Assembly (NCBI GenBank): GCA_015680905.1
Contig: CM027381.1
Coordinates: 90,669,501-90,733,500, forward strand
Reading direction: 5' to 3'
Source: Coptis chinensis
Taxonomy: Eukaryota > Streptophyta > Magnoliopsida > Ranunculales > Ranunculaceae
Length of the DNA: 64,000 nt
Shown: one piece after another, positions 45,890 through 57,944 of the stretch
Layout of the letters: every line of letters starts with the position of its first letter
Position numbering within the stretch: the stretch's first letter is position 1
Notes under the pieces: generated by a model
The model's database searches: none
Seen by the model: only the letters and a program-made list of their open reading frames with translations
Told to the model about the DNA's origin: nothing
Made by a program: the position numbers and the translations under genes

Positions 45890-46782
45890 GGCCAAAGCAG
45901 TTGCTTGTGTGGCTTAGACTCATGGACGCCGCGCCATTACAACAAATTAAAGAGATCGCAGCTAATTCAGAGTTATACCCTATGCCAGCCTTATTCTACC
46001 CACAGATATTGTGTATCCCGCCCATCTTCCAACACTATGTACCAAATGTACCTGCATTGCATTTTATCATTATATTTGTATCCATGAAATCGCTCCCAAA
46101 AAATAAGGTTCCAATTGAGGAACGATATAGATTACTTTTTAGAAGAGTTTGGCCACATAAACTTAATGTTTTTTGATGTGTTGTGAGATATGGATACACA
46201 TATGTTTGCAATGAGCATGAGTCCCTCAAAAGAACTTTAGCTGAAAGATTAAAGGATTTTATAAATAACTAAGGATTACATGCGGATTGTACATGTCAGC
46301 TAGCTCAGTTGGTAAAATCTTAATTTGGGTGACTATCCTAGAGGATTAATTGGGGTTCAAACCCCTGTCTACACACTATTGAGTTACTGATAGCTTTATA
46401 AATAGAGTCCCGCAGAATTTTGCATAAAAAAAAGGGATTACATGCGGATTGCCCATCAATTAGTAAGCCTATTAGTGAATAGATAGGTGGTGTAGAGGCG
46501 GCAATATAATAGATGAAGATGTGAAGATTTAAGATTTAGGTTATTGATAAAGAACGTGGAGCATGTATTGTCCATTTAATGGATGAGAGTGAAGTCACTG
46601 GACACAAAGGGTCTACTCCTCACACGAAGGTGTTGATAAACTATGCTTACAACTTCATAAGGAAGAATCTGAGACAAAGTATTAATAATATATTTGAAAT
46701 CTCTCACGAATGGCAGCTGAAAGTAGGAATGGCTTATGAGCTTTTGTTTGACGTGGTTGATGAGAATGAGATCAACGTATAG
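45890..46782 (+). pseudogene. HAK/KUP/KT potassium transporter C-terminal pseudogene, copy 2
   Basis: The first part is better preserved than in copy 1. It is open from about 45,890 to 46,176 and reads ELYPMPALFYPQILCIPPIF, QHYVPNVPALHFIIIFVSMK and PIEERYRLLFRRVWPHKLNV. A frameshift in the T run after ATG at about 46,165 separates this from RYGYTYVCNEHESLKRTLAE. The SINE follows at 46,290-46,434. The tail (46,579-46,782) reads FIRKNLRQSINNIFEISHEW and KVGMAYELLFDVV. The order and spacing match the C-terminal domain of KUP transporters in the plasma membrane or tonoplast. The transmembrane part is missing. Confidence 0.85.
46290..46434 (+). mobile_element. tRNA-derived SINE, copy 2 (duplicated with its host segment)
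   Basis: Same insertion site and same 17-bp target duplication (46,273-46,289 and 46,435-46,451) as in copy 1. The SINE therefore landed before the segmental duplication. Confidence 0.9.
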
Positions 46783-46967
46783 AAACTAAATAAAATAATG
46801 TACAATTATTATTATCAACAATTTTTTTATTTGATTTACGCAGAAGAGGTATGTACGTGCAAGTTAGGGTCTTTTCTTTATGTAGTTGGTTTTGGTAATG
46901 CCTTTGATGGCGTGTCTGGAATCTTAAGGCATCATAGGAAATATGCGCCCCATTATGCTATGAGTGG

Positions 46968-47503
46968 CGTAGCCAGGAAATGATGAATCATTTCTACAAC
47001 ATATTGAACTCCTAGAAGTGTTATTGTATACGTTACTAATTACTGGCTAGAAAATTACTGCAAGCCAAGGATGACGGATTTCCGTCAGAATGATTTTATG
47101 CATCATATCACGCCTATGTCACTTATATTTTGTTGGCAACTTGCCTAGAATCTGGAGCTGCGAATGACAGGAGATATGAGGGTGTTTGAGACATGGAGGA
47201 AGAGTGGGAAACACAATGTGTGACTTTTACATGTGGCAACGCCTCACCACTCACAACATGTCGATATTGTCCCCACTTATGTTACCAAAATGCCTATGTA
47301 GGGCAATGCATGTGTGTGGGCTGTTAACTCGAAAGGCCTCAACATCAGTAAGTGGGGAGCAATCTAATATATCAAGATTCCAAGACGGCTTCCTATCAGA
47401 TATGAGACTGAACTCAAGATGGGTATTAATTACCAAAAAAAAAAAAAAAAAAAATAATTGATGAAGTCGAGAATATATTATGAAATCACCATTTTATTAT
47501 GGA
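46968..47503. repeat. Tandem segmental duplication, truncated copy 3
   Basis: The first 540 bases of the unit are present, again from GTAGCCAGGAAATGATGAATC. They diverge after ATTTTATTATGGAAAAATTAGTA, just before the point where the peptide gene's stop codon would be. Confidence 0.9.
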
Positions 47504-48258
47504 AAAATTAGTAACAAAGAAGATAGTATGCTTCCACTTGGGATTATCTTGTTCTATAAAAAAAAGGGGGTCAAATTTAGAAAATTCTAATGAGGATTAA
47601 GCAAAACTGAATTGTGTCTAATAAAAACCAAAACATAGGTAAAAGTTAAAGTTATATAGACATTACTTGAGTTCTATGAGCGATGGGCTTTTCATCGCCT
47701 TTCTCCTCTAGTAACTTGTCCATTACTGAGAAGTAAGAATGGAAGGAAAAATCTACAAAGTCACGCTCCAAAAAAATAGAGTTCAACACAAAATAGAAGG
47801 CATAACCAAAGTAAGTTTCCTAGAATAGCAAGGATTCCTCAATTATAAGAGATCCACGTGGACGTAGAGACTTAAACTATCTTCATCTCCAATGGGGGTG
47901 TTAAATTACACCTCTACGTAGGCTCCACGTAGGTGTCATTAGGATTTTACAACTCTAATTGCATACTATTGTATATCATATAAATATCCACACTAGATAC
48001 TCCCCAATGGAGAAGTGTAAAAAAATTGTATTTTAAACTCAGACATCACTTAAAGTGACATCCTGTCCAGCGCTGGGACAGGCGTGTGGCTGGGGCACCC
48101 TGACTTTGGTTCAAAATTAGGGCCCTCGATGCTCAAAACCAATACTATACACTAACACTGGTCTGACTTTGTTTTTGCCCTTTTTGTTCCCAGTAAGGCC
48201 CTCACGGTAAGAACTCGCCTAAGGCCCCCTAAAACTCAAGGCCGCCCCTGGTCCCGTC
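47504..48258. other. Intergenic with DNA-transposon debris
   Basis: CTCCAATGGGGGTG (about 47,888) and CTCCCCAATGGAGAAG (about 48,001-48,016) look like partial MITE ends. AAGGCCCCCTAAAACTCAAGG then GCCGCCCCTGG (48,221-48,251) resembles the end of a common plant hAT remnant. No target duplications were found and no gene was seen. Confidence 0.4.
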
Positions 48259-48832
48259 TGTGAGGGAGTAATATTCACATCCAATGAATATCAAGCGCGT
48301 GTCTAGCATAAACAAAACTAACAACCAACCTCCGATCCTCATCCTCAAAGCTCGCTTCATAGTGAACCAACTCAGGCAAGCGATCTGGTCAAATCAAGCG
48401 ATCTTCAACTTCGTCGTACGAGCTCGCTTCATAGTGACTCGAGTCAAATAGACGATCTAGGTCAGAAGCGACCTCCATCACTCTTGCTCATCCCATTCCA
48501 TAACGACTTGTAACGAGTGTCATTATTATGGCTTTCATAACCATAGCTTTAGGCACGCATCCCATTGATTCTCCATAACTCGCCATCATGGTTAGCCAAC
48601 AAGGAGGAAATCTAAACCTGACCTGACATGGGAGAGCAGGAGGCGTGGGCATCTTACCTATATAAAGAGGATGAGGAACTACATCTGACCTAATTCAAGC
48701 CTCCCCCCAGCAGAAAGAACTTGATACGTAGGCAATTTGCCCAAACGAACTCAGTCATTTCAATCCATCAAACCTTTTCTCTCTAAATATTGTTGTCTAC
48801 ATCAGTAAGGTTAACTAAAAATAACTTTTACA
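48259..48832 (+). repeat. 5' LTR of retrotransposon B
   Basis: Begins TGTGAGGGAGTAATATTCAC and ends TAACTTTTACA, directly before the primer-binding site. CCTATATAAAGAGG (about 48,657-48,670) is a TATA box. The motif CTTGATACGTAGGCAA, shared with element A, follows. Confidence 0.75.
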
Positions 48833-48848
48833 TTGGCGCCGTCTGTGG
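48833..48848 (+). promoter_or_regulatory. Primer-binding site of retrotransposon B
   Basis: TTGGCGCCGTCTGTGG immediately after the LTR end (ACA). This is the usual position and form of the tRNA primer site in plant Tat-type gypsy elements. I have not assigned the exact tRNA. Confidence 0.7.
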
Positions 48849-48916
48849 CTCGATTTCTTAAGTTCACAAATCTTCAAACAAAAAACCCTCTAACAAAATC
48901 TCAAGCCCATGAAGCA

Positions 48917-50115
48917 TGGAAAGCCTCTAAGATCAACTGAGGAGTATGGCCACCCAGATGGAAGCCATGAACGGTAGCATCACCCTGCTCCGGCAGGAAA
49001 ACCCAGCACTAAAAACCCAGGTCGAGTCCCAGAACCCGAATGGAATCACCGCTGAGGACAGAATTAACGAGGTCAACCAACAAATTAATCAATAGCCTTT
49101 CCTAGCGGATCGAACAAGGCACCAGAAAAAATGACGCCACTCAGGTCATTCAGAAGATGTTAAAGACGTATCGAGCGTCCCCCTTCATAACTGAGGTACT
49201 CAATAAACCCTCTCCCCAAGATTTCATTCAGCCTCGATTCGCAATGTATGATGGCAACACGTGCCCTGGTCAGCACGTAGCTCGCTACATTCAGAGCCTA
49301 GCACTTTACAGTGCGCAGGAGTTCAACCACCTACAGTGTCGCTTGTTTCCAGCAAGCTTAAAAGATAGAGCTCTCGATTGGTTCTACTCGCTGGGACCGA
49401 ACTCAATCGACAGCTTTGAAAAACTAACTGACTAGTTCGCCAGCCAGTAAGTCCACAACAAACGTAAGAAAGCTGACCTCAATTCACTCCTCCAATTGTC
49501 TCATAAGAGTGACGAACCAATTCGTACCTTCTTGGGGAGTTTCAAGACAGAGCTATTGTCCATAGAGAGTGGCCTCAAGGAGTCGTTCGCCACAGTGGCG
49601 TTCACCAACGCGATAAGGAAGAACACTGATCTGTCCAGGTCGCTCATGAAGGAACACCCTGAAACACTGGCCGAACTGTATGCACGTGTAGAGTAGTACA
49701 TCAAGCTTGCAGAAGGTCTCAAAAAAGAAAGACTGAAAGACGCAAGGGAGGTCGCTGGGATCTCAAATATCTCCCCATATTCTAAGAAGCGACCCAGGCA
49801 ACAGGGGTCAGCAGACCAGCACCCGAACCCAAACCAAAAGAGAGTTCGCTGTGCTTACAAGATCTCCAGGTTACATACTAGAGAAGATAACAAAAAAATG
49901 GCCTATTACCAACCTGAGGTAAAACGGCCAGAAGACACACCAGGAAAGCCATATTGCGCTTTCCATTGAGCAAAGTGTCATGAGACCAACGAATGTCGGG
50001 GGCTTAAGCACTACTTTCAAGACCTCATTGAGGTAGGGAACATCAAGTATTATACTAATATTGTCGATGGTGACCTGCGCTACAAGCTCATGGCTCGCAG
50101 AGAGCGAAGTTGAAC
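48917..50115 (+). pseudogene. Gag of retrotransposon B
   Basis: The first part is frame-disrupted. The gag domain is clear at 49,157-49,435 (QPRFAMYDGNTCPGQHVARY, LKDRALDWFYSLGPNSID) and 49,496-49,696 (EPIRTFLGSFKTELLSIESG, VAFTNAI). The tail at about 49,950-50,115 has CHETNECRGLKHYFQDLIEV. Several in-frame stops separate the blocks. The fold matches gag of element A block for block, so the two belong to related lineages. Confidence 0.82.
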
Positions 50116-50399
50116 TCCACCACGTAACCACAATAGAGATCGCTCTGATCCCATGCTTGAGGATGCTTAATGGACCGATCTCGTCATGAGCGCCGCCAAC
50201 ACTCATCTGACATAGATAACAACAGAACGATCAACATGCATGATCACCTTCTAGGACGACTCTATCACGTCCACAAGGGAGAAAAGGAGACGGGTAGGCG
50301 CCCTATAAGAAGTCTACCAGTTCTCCTCACAAGTGGCTTCTGCCCCACACACAGCTGGCCACAACTCAGGAGACATCACCTTCACTAAGGCCGATCGCA

Positions 50400-50810
50400 A
50401 CTGGTTGTCCATGTCAAAATTAGCGACTAGACAGTAAAGCGCATCCTCATCGACCCAGGCAGCTTATGCGATATTCTGTTCTACCAGACTGTCAAGGGGA
50501 TGAACCTGCCCAAGTCGGTTATGATTAATCCAATAGCCCCTCTTTATGGCTTTAATGGATCTCAAGATGACCCAATTGAAGACATAATTCTACCTGTCTC
50601 AGTCGGGTCATGCGAAGATAAAGTCATCATCAACACGCACTTCAGCGTTCTAGATGTCAACTCGTCTTATATTGCTATTTTAGGACATCGTTGGATCCAC
50701 AAGATGCAAGCAGTGCCATCAACACTCCATCAGGTTTTACGCTTTCCTGGCCCCAGAGGCATGATGGAGCTCATAAGCAACCAGCTCGATGCCCATAATT
50801 GCAACTAGAT
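50400..50810 (+). pseudogene. Aspartic protease of retrotransposon B
   Basis: Starts with VHVKI at about 50,410 and a TAG inside. LIDPGSLCDILFYQT at about 50,450-50,493 keeps the catalytic aspartate. Then APLYGFNG, SYIAILGHRWIH and STLHQVLRFPGPRG follow. It is open from 50,500 to 50,808. Confidence 0.82.
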
Positions 50811-51169
50811 CCTCTCAGTCAACAAGCATGTTAGGGCTTCACTTAAAAACAAAGGAGAGATCGCCAAAACCAAATTGGCATAAGACTTCATCTCTGAAGT
50901 CAAGACCTTGACCAAGACCCCCCGACGCGAACTCACAAAGGAAAACACTGGGGGCTCGGTAAAAAATGTCCTTCCAAAAGCCCAGACCCCAGAGGTCGCT
51001 CAGCCCACTGAGGTGGTTGCTCAGACCGAGCTGAAGGAAAATGTCAACCTAGGAACTGAGGATGACCCCAAAGTTCGTTTATGTAGGAGCTAACCTTGAC
51101 CCTACTATCAAGGCATAACTTGTAAGTTTTTTATCATTAAATTAAGATGTTTTTGCTTGGTCGTACATT

Positions 51170-52510
51170 GATGTGCTTAGAATTGATCCCAATATTGCAT
51201 GCCATAAGTTAAATGTTAACCAAATGCTAAAACAGTTCGCCAACGACCTCAAAAGTTATCCCTTAGATTCCAAAAAGCTATCAATGAAGAGGTTGAAAAT
51301 CTCAAAAAAGTTGGCTTTATTAAGAAGGTCGATTACCCTGAATGGGTCGCTAACATAGTAGTTGTCCCAAAGAAGAATGACACAGTTCGTCTTTGCGTGG
51401 ACTTTACCAACCTAAATAAGGAAACTCCTAAGGATAGCTTCTCCTTACCAAGAATCGACCGACTTGTGGACCAGACCTGTGGCCACGAGCTCTTGTCATT
51501 CATGGATGCCTATAATGGCTACAACCAAATCCCACTAGCAGAAGAAGACCAAGAGAAAACCTCAACTCATTCGTAATAGAGCAAGGAATTTACTGTTACA
51601 ACGTCCTCCCATTCGGCCTCAAAAAGGTTGAAGCGACCTACCAGCGACTCGTCACCAATATGTTCCAAGACATGTTAGGTGACACCATGGAAGTTTACAT
51701 AGACGACATGGTCGTCAAAAGCAAAAAATCTGGAGATCACTTAGATCATCTCACACAAGCGTTCTCCAGACTTCGGCGAACTCAAATGAAACTTAACCCT
51801 GAGAAATGCCTCTTTAGAGCGTCCTCTGGGAAATTTCTGGGGTATCAGGTCTCACAACGTGGGATAGATGCAAACCCAGATCAGATTCGAGTGTTCTTGG
51901 ACATGCCCGACCCAAAAACAAAGAAGCAGATACAGAAACTGTCAGGAATGGTGGTAGCTCTAAACTGATTCATATTGAGAGCATCAGACAAATGCCAACC
52001 TTTCCTGCAAATTCTAAAGAAGGGTGAACAGTTTTCATGGAACGAGCAATGCCACCAGGCGTTCTCTACTCTCAAGGACTACTTGTCAACACCACCTGTG
52101 CTAGCAAAACCAAATGATTGTGAAACACTGGGGCTGTACTTAGTAGTGTCTGACTTCGCTATCAGTTCAGTTCTCTTCAAAGAGGAACAGAACGCATAGA
52201 AACTGATCTACTTCACAAGTAAGACATTGTTGCTAGCTGAGAAAAACTACACCCACATTGAAAAAGTAGTACTGGCATGCATTACTTTACTCAGCAAGAA
52301 AGTTTAGACCATACTTTCGAGCACATCCAATCAAAGTGATCACCGACCTCCCGCTAAAGAAGATCCTTCTTAAAGCCAACAAAACAACTCGCATGGCAGT
52401 ATGGGCAAAAGAACTTGGTGAACACCACATTGAGTTCACCCCACAAACCTCTTAGAAAGGTAAGGTCGTTACTGATTTCTTAGCAGATTTTCTAGTTGAC
52501 GACCTGAACT
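51170..52510 (+). pseudogene. Reverse transcriptase and RNase H of retrotransposon B
   Basis: RT motifs occur in order: RLCVDFTNLNKETPKD, LLSFMDAYNGYNQIPLAEED, a frame break at about 51,575, YNVLPFGLKK, then the catalytic YIDDMVVKSK (about 51,695-51,724) and LNPEKCLFRASSGKFLGY. After a TGA at about 51,967, the RNase H region follows (FSWNEQCHQAFSTLKDYLST, LVVSDFAISSVLF, LIYFTSKTLLLAEKNYTHIE), with further stops. This would copy the element RNA into DNA. It is inactive here. Confidence 0.87.
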
Positions 52511-52544
52511 GGGAACCAGAGGTCGACACCCTATCCTCTAAGTA

Positions 52545-53110
52545 ACACGGTCACTCTACGTAGATGGAGCTAGCAATCCAGGTGGCAGCGGTGTCGGAGT
52601 AGTCCTAGTGTCACCAGATGGCTCTATGGTGGAAAAATCAGCTCGCATTGATTTTGCGACCTCCAACAATGAAGCTGAGTATGAAGCCCTGATCATGGGA
52701 CTCCGCATGGCATTAGAGTTTAAAGTTTAGGAGCTTAAGGTCTTCAGCGATTCACAACTGGTCATTTGCCAGGTCGCCAACAAGTATACCACCAATGAAG
52801 ATAACCTTTATAAGTGCCTTCAAGTTGTAAATCAATTACTGCCTTCTTTCCAGAAAGTCACAATACACCATTTCCTACAGGAGGAGAATTGCCACGCTGA
52901 TAGCTTGGCATACCTCGCGAACCAAATACTGAACTACGGCCCTAGGAAACTACTCATCGAAGTAATTGATAGACCTGCTTACCAAAATGAGCACGTCCTA
53001 AAAATCAGCAACCTATGCCCACTCTCTGACACTCAGATGAGTCAAACATGGATGCAACCTATCATAGATTATATCTAGCTCGGCAAAGCACTAGCAGATC
53101 GCACCAAGGC
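52545..53110 (+). pseudogene. Second, archaeal-type RNase H (aRNH) of retrotransposon B
   Basis: LYVDGASNPGGSGVGVVLVS begins the domain. EAEYEALIMGLRMAL, then a TAG, then ELKVFSDSQLVICQVANKY and FLQEENCHADSLA follow. A second RNase H after the usual one is the hallmark of Tat elements. One in-frame stop lies inside the domain. Confidence 0.82.
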
Positions 53111-53149
53111 CAGACATGTTCAATACCAGTCAAGTCAATACTGCCTAGT

Positions 53150-54260
53150 AAACGACAAACTTTTGAGAAAGTCCGCAGGAGGACCCCATCTGAGGTGCAT
53201 AAGCCCATAACGGGGTCAAATGATTTTCACAGAAATCCACGAGAGAGAATGTGGAAACCACGCGGGAGGTCGCTCTTTGGCCCACAAAGCGATCTCACAA
53301 GGATATTCGGCCAAGAATGCAGATCGATGCCAAGAAATATGTACTCAAATGCATCAAGTGCCAAACATTTGGCCACAACATCACCCAGCTAGCTCGAGAA
53401 CTCATCAACATTGCCAGCCCTTGGCCATTTCACATGTAGGCCTTGGACATCATGGGTCTATTCATTCCACAGAAAAGCACAGGCTTCCGGTTAGTCCTAA
53501 CTGCGATAGATTACTTCCAAAATGGGTGGAAGCGATTTTTTTGGCCCAAGTCAAGGAATCTCATGTCAAAAACTTCATTTGGACCAACATTATTACCATA
53601 TTTGGCCTCCCCCACACACTAGTGATGGATAATGTCTCCCAGTTCAAGGGAAAAATAGTTAAGGAATTCTTGGCTAAGTGGAAGATCGTTCGCCCGTTCT
53701 CCACTCTCCAGTACGCTCAAAGCAATGGTCAAGCAAAAACTAGTAACAAAGCAATTCTGGAGAACTTGAAAAAGAAGATTGAAAAGAACAAAAGCCAGTG
53801 ACCAATGCAGCTAGAAAACATTCTATGGGCTCATAGAACGACAGCTCGTTCTAGTACAAGTGAGTCATCGTTCTCACTATGTTATGGTACTGAGGCTATC
53901 ATTCCTACTGAGCTTATAATTACAACGACTCGATTTGAGATCATCGAATCTGGTCAGAATGATTCTATCTTTGCTCGAGAGGTTGACTTACTTGAAGAAT
54001 GACGCGATCTAGCAGTCATTCGAGTGGTATCCTACCACCAAACTCTAAGAAAGACATACAACAAGTGAGTAAACCCTCGAAGTTTCCAACCTGGCGACCT
54101 AGTCTTAAAAAAAACTAAGGATGACTCGAAATTGGCACCAACATAGGAAGGCCCTTACATAATGGAGCGAGTCGTTGGCAATAGAGCATATTGGCCGGAT
54201 CAAAACCCAAGACGAACATACATTACCACGTCCTTGGAATACTTTCTTGTTAAAGAGATT
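53150..54260 (+). pseudogene. Integrase of retrotransposon B
   Basis: An H2C2 zinc-finger region is at about 53,220-53,400 (EIHERECGNHAGGRSLAHKA). The integrase core is at 53,436-53,800 in two frames (LDIMG, VEAIFLAQVKESHVKNFIW, GLPHTLVMDNVSQFKG, QSNGQAKTSNKAI). The position of the third catalytic residue, normally glutamate in NGQAE, is lysine. The tail (53,805-54,002) reads HRTTARSSTSESSFSLCYGT then EAIIPTEL. Stops and frameshifts occur throughout. The last recognisable block (EYFLVKEIL) ends at about 54,260. Confidence 0.82.
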
Positions 54261-54374
54261 TTATCAATAAAAGATTCCATTTGTATGAGTTCTTACTCTT
54301 AACACTATACACATAGTTTATGTTTGCATCAAAATGCTGCAGTCTTTCAAGGTTACTAAATAGACGCATAGCTC

Positions 54375-54870
54375 GCTCTCTTAGAGCAAAACGCTAACTT
54401 GAACTCAAACGCTCTTCAGAGCTCAAACGTTCTCTATGCTAAAATGCTCACTCGAGCTTAAGGGCTACATAGCTCCAATACTTCTCACGAGTTGAGGACC
54501 TACAATTCTATGATCAATTTAGTGCAGAACGCTCTCTAGAGCAGCCAAAACACTAACTTGAACTAAAATGTTTTCTACAGCTTAAACATTCTCTATGCCA
54601 AAACGCTCACTCAAGCTCATGGGCTACATAGCTAACACACTTCTCACTAGTTGGATACCTACACTTCGAGGGTCAACTCAGTGCAAAACGCTCTCTAAGA
54701 GCCAAACAATTATCTGAACTTAAATGCTTTCTAGAACTTAAATGTTCTACACAATTAAACGCTTACTCGAGCTCAGGGCTACATAGCTCACACACTTATC
54801 ACTAGTTGGATACCTACACTTCTAGAGTTAACTGAGTACATAATGCCTCCTAAGAGAAAACATGCTCACT
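54375..54870. repeat. Three-copy tandem repeat, 155-159-bp period, in retrotransposon B
   Basis: The marker GCTCTCT (GCCTCCT in the last copy) recurs at 54,375, 54,531, 54,690 and 54,845. Each unit contains AACGCTCACTC(G/A)AGCT(T/C) and GGCTACATAGCT, and CTCAC(G/T)AGTTG near the end. Such non-coding tandem repeats between pol and the 3' LTR are common in Tat elements. Confidence 0.85.
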
Positions 54871-55242
54871 TGAGCCCTACACATGTCAAAACAACATGCA
54901 ATAAGCATTCAGACAAACATGCATTTCATAAATGCAAACTACGAACTGCTTGAACATACTCAGGAAACCAGTTCTTTAAAGTCTACCAAACTGCCACTTA
55001 TGTGGAAACCAGTTCGTTCAGATCCCAAAACTAAAACATATAATCAAGGCGAACTGCCTAGGTCACCCCAGGTTATCAACTCTTAATGTATCTGGCTCAT
55101 GCCACACGACAATAAATAAAAACAAAACAAACTGCCCAGGCAAGCCTTGGATACCAGCTCTATTGTATATTTCCCCTTTCAAACAAATTGCAAATTCAAC
55201 AAGCAAGCAAAAACCTCACAACTCTCAGAGCAACAAAACATA

Positions 55243-56470
55243 TCATGCAACAGTAGCCAAATCTTCAATTTGCAACAGATCTAGGTCGTCAGGTACAACG
55301 GTCTCAACATTAGCTGGAGGAACAGTTACAGAAGGATCCGGAACAACAACAACCTCTCCAGGTCGTTCAGCAGGCACAACAACACCAGCAGACGGAGCAT
55401 TAATAGCATCTCCAGGTACGGTTGTACCTCGAGCCCCACTTTCATGCTCTTCTTTTAGTTGAAAGTGCATCGGCTCTAGTTCATCATAGTCTTGGCCCAA
55501 GCTATCATAAGCCTACTGAGTAACCCCCTTACATGTCTTCGCATAATCTTTCACAATATCCAACTTCTATGCTTTCAGCTATTCCACAGAGTTATTGAGT
55601 GCCGTCTTCTCCAGAACCACCCGGTTGTACAACTCCTTAAGCTATTCCAATTCCTTTTTTTCAACCTCCTGATCGGCCTGAACATTTTCCAGTTCATCCC
55701 TAGCCCTATCTAACTCTCCTTTCTCAGTCTCGCTTATATGAGCCAACTGTTTTAGCTTCTGATAGCCAGCTCGTCACCCCCACCCTTTTGGAAGGTCGCC
55801 TTGCCTGCTTCCATGGCAGCGACCTTCCCTTTTCCTTTTTCCCCTGCATTAGCAGCCAGATTCACCCCTCTTAAAACTGTCAAGATCGGGTACACTCAGG
55901 TCGAGCCCCCGTGTCGACCTCGTAAACCTTTTACCTCTTGTTTGCTCTGTCGCGGGACCAAAACCACTCCCAATAGATCATTCCATAATTTTTGCCAGCT
56001 TGGCGACCTTAGGGTCAAGCCCATCCGCCTTCCACTTCCCCAACCTACTTGACTGACGAGCCACAAAGCCAATCTCTTCCAAGTCTAGCGGTGAACCCTA
56101 CCTTGTCCTCTCCAGAGGAACAACCCCCATGCCATTGCCTCCACCACCCTGAATAGGTCGCTTCACCGACCTACCTCCAGAGCCTGAGTTCCCGCCACGA
56201 CTCATGTTCCTCTCTTCCTTGGTAATAATGCCACTATGTCCCCAATCCATTATAGATTTAGTTGACGACCCCCGATCAGCCTGACCACGCACTCTTTTCT
56301 TTTGACTCTTCCTCTTCGCCCTTATCTCTCGCCCTCCCCTCTTAACGAAATAACTCGCTACTTCAGGAAGCTTCTTATATTTCTCAGATCGATTAAGACA
56401 CCAAACTTTTCAATCACAGAACGACTGGTCCTTCTCGTAATAGCGATATTTCGACCAAATATGATCAAAA
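55243..56470 (-). pseudogene. Antisense ORF (aORF) of retrotransposon B
   Basis: On the minus strand, from about 56,470 down to 55,243, coding-like sequence continues across several stops and frame changes. It reads LPEVASYFVKRGGREIRAKR, then SIMDWGHSGIITKEERNMSR, a glycine-rich stretch, a coiled-coil-like segment (AHISETEKGELDRARDELEN, VEKKELE) and a final acidic, proline/valine-rich part (55,243-55,500). Grande, RIRE2 and Retand elements carry an antisense gene here of unknown function. In contrast to gag-pol, its base composition is GC-richer than the surrounding spacer. Confidence 0.65.
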
Positions 56471-57944
56471 CACTAAGTGGTGAGGAAAGAGATGAATAAC
56501 GTAGAAAAGTAATGGAAAAAGTTATGGTGATTGAGAGAATGATTAGACTGTACCTTTCGGTTTCCTACGTACCCAAATTATCGATGAGATCAAGTCTCAA
56601 GAACGTAGTTCTGTATGAAAAATAGTTTGTGTTTATATAGGTAGAGTAGAGACTCTTTGTAGCTTAAGTATTCTTGTAGTTTAAGTAATCATGATTGAAT
56701 ATAATTCTCAACTGATAATTATCTCTTTGATAAGAAATAAAATTGGACATAAATCAATGTACATTAGTGGCAAGCCATGTGGCTAAGGTTCAGCCTTAGA
56801 CACATGAGTTAATGGGCCAATACACTTATCTATGGTATTGCAAATTGGGCTTTAGCCTTGTCGATTAAACGAATAAAATGGAGACCCATACTAATAGACG
56901 TTTGCCACATAGGTGGGGGTCGAAACACCGCCCCCTCTTTGGCATGCGAACAAAGTTCATATGGCAAAGAAGAGAAGAAAAATGAAGGAAAAAATGGAAT
57001 AAGAAAAGAGTGAGCGGAATGTATAACGAAGTGTCGTGCGAAAGAAAATGATAGGAAAATAGACTGTCGAGAAAAATTTGTGAATTATTGTGAATGAAAT
57101 AATTGGAATTTGAAAAATGTACAAGAGTCAAAAATTTGTTTCGAAATATGAACACGAGTAGCGTGAGAGGTGGGCATAAAGAAATATAAAGAAGTGTACA
57201 TGCTGATGAATATCAAAATTGATGTGGAGTGCGAAAATTGCATAAATAGAATGGTAGGAAATAGAACACTAATACATATTAGGTGGTACGAAACAGATTG
57301 AGGAAGTGAAAAGTACATCCATGCAACTAATAATTATGTTTGCATGTCAGAGCAATTCCTGGTATCCTTACATAACTAGAAGATGTGCCCGTGCAAACAC
57401 CATAGAAAACTAGGACTCCAAAATTAAATCCGGATTGGATAAGACTTATAATCGAGTCTCCCACCTTAAGTCGGTTTGGATAATAGAATTATATAAGGAC
57501 TGAGATACTGGACCAGCGCAAGATCGGGAAAAGAGAAAGAATATATAAACAGAGGGAACGTGATAATAACTAATCAAAAACAGTAAAGAAAAGTATAGAG
57601 AAAAGAAAAAAAGTCCCCGCCTAGCACAAATCTTAGAGAGAGAGAAGTTACGAACTGGCACTGATAATCGAGAAAAAACACAAGTAAACACCACCTTGCT
57701 AAAAAAACTACTACACCTGACAGTGATCGAGTTTTCGTACTGTGTCGTCGTTGGTTTCGGAGAAAAAAAGTTGGCGGGTAGACGAAGGAAAGGTTAGTAC
57801 TGTGTTTGTTTATTTATACGGTCCTCTGGCTCCAGGTAACTCCTCTCCTCATCTTCTTCATCCTTTCTTAACTATTGCACCAGTAAAAAGCTGATCGGAG
57901 AGATCACGAAATAACTTGCTTATTCAAAAAGCTCACCCTGTTAC

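Larger units (their letters stand above)
43118..46967. repeat. Tandem segmental duplication, copy 2 (3.85 kb)
   Basis: It is collinear with copy 1. The main difference is loss of the segment matching 39,623-39,805, plus an (AT)n expansion at about 43,588-43,606 just before that junction. Confidence 0.93.
48259..56530 (+). mobile_element. Degenerate Ty3/gypsy Tat-clade retrotransposon B (Retand/Grande-like)
   Basis: The order is 5' LTR, primer-binding site, gag, protease, RT, RNase H, a second (archaeal-type) RNase H, integrase, a tandem-repeat spacer, and an antisense ORF. Dual RNase H domains plus a downstream antisense ORF define the Tat clade. All domains carry stops or frameshifts. No 3' LTR matching 48,259-48,832 was found up to 64,000. 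The element appears cut off where the composite repeat starts near 56,540. Confidence 0.87.

Noticed and set aside
48840..56500. Many medium-length plus-strand ORFs that could be called host genes
   Set aside because: All fall into the ordered gag-protease-RT-RNase H-integrase domains of retrotransposon B.
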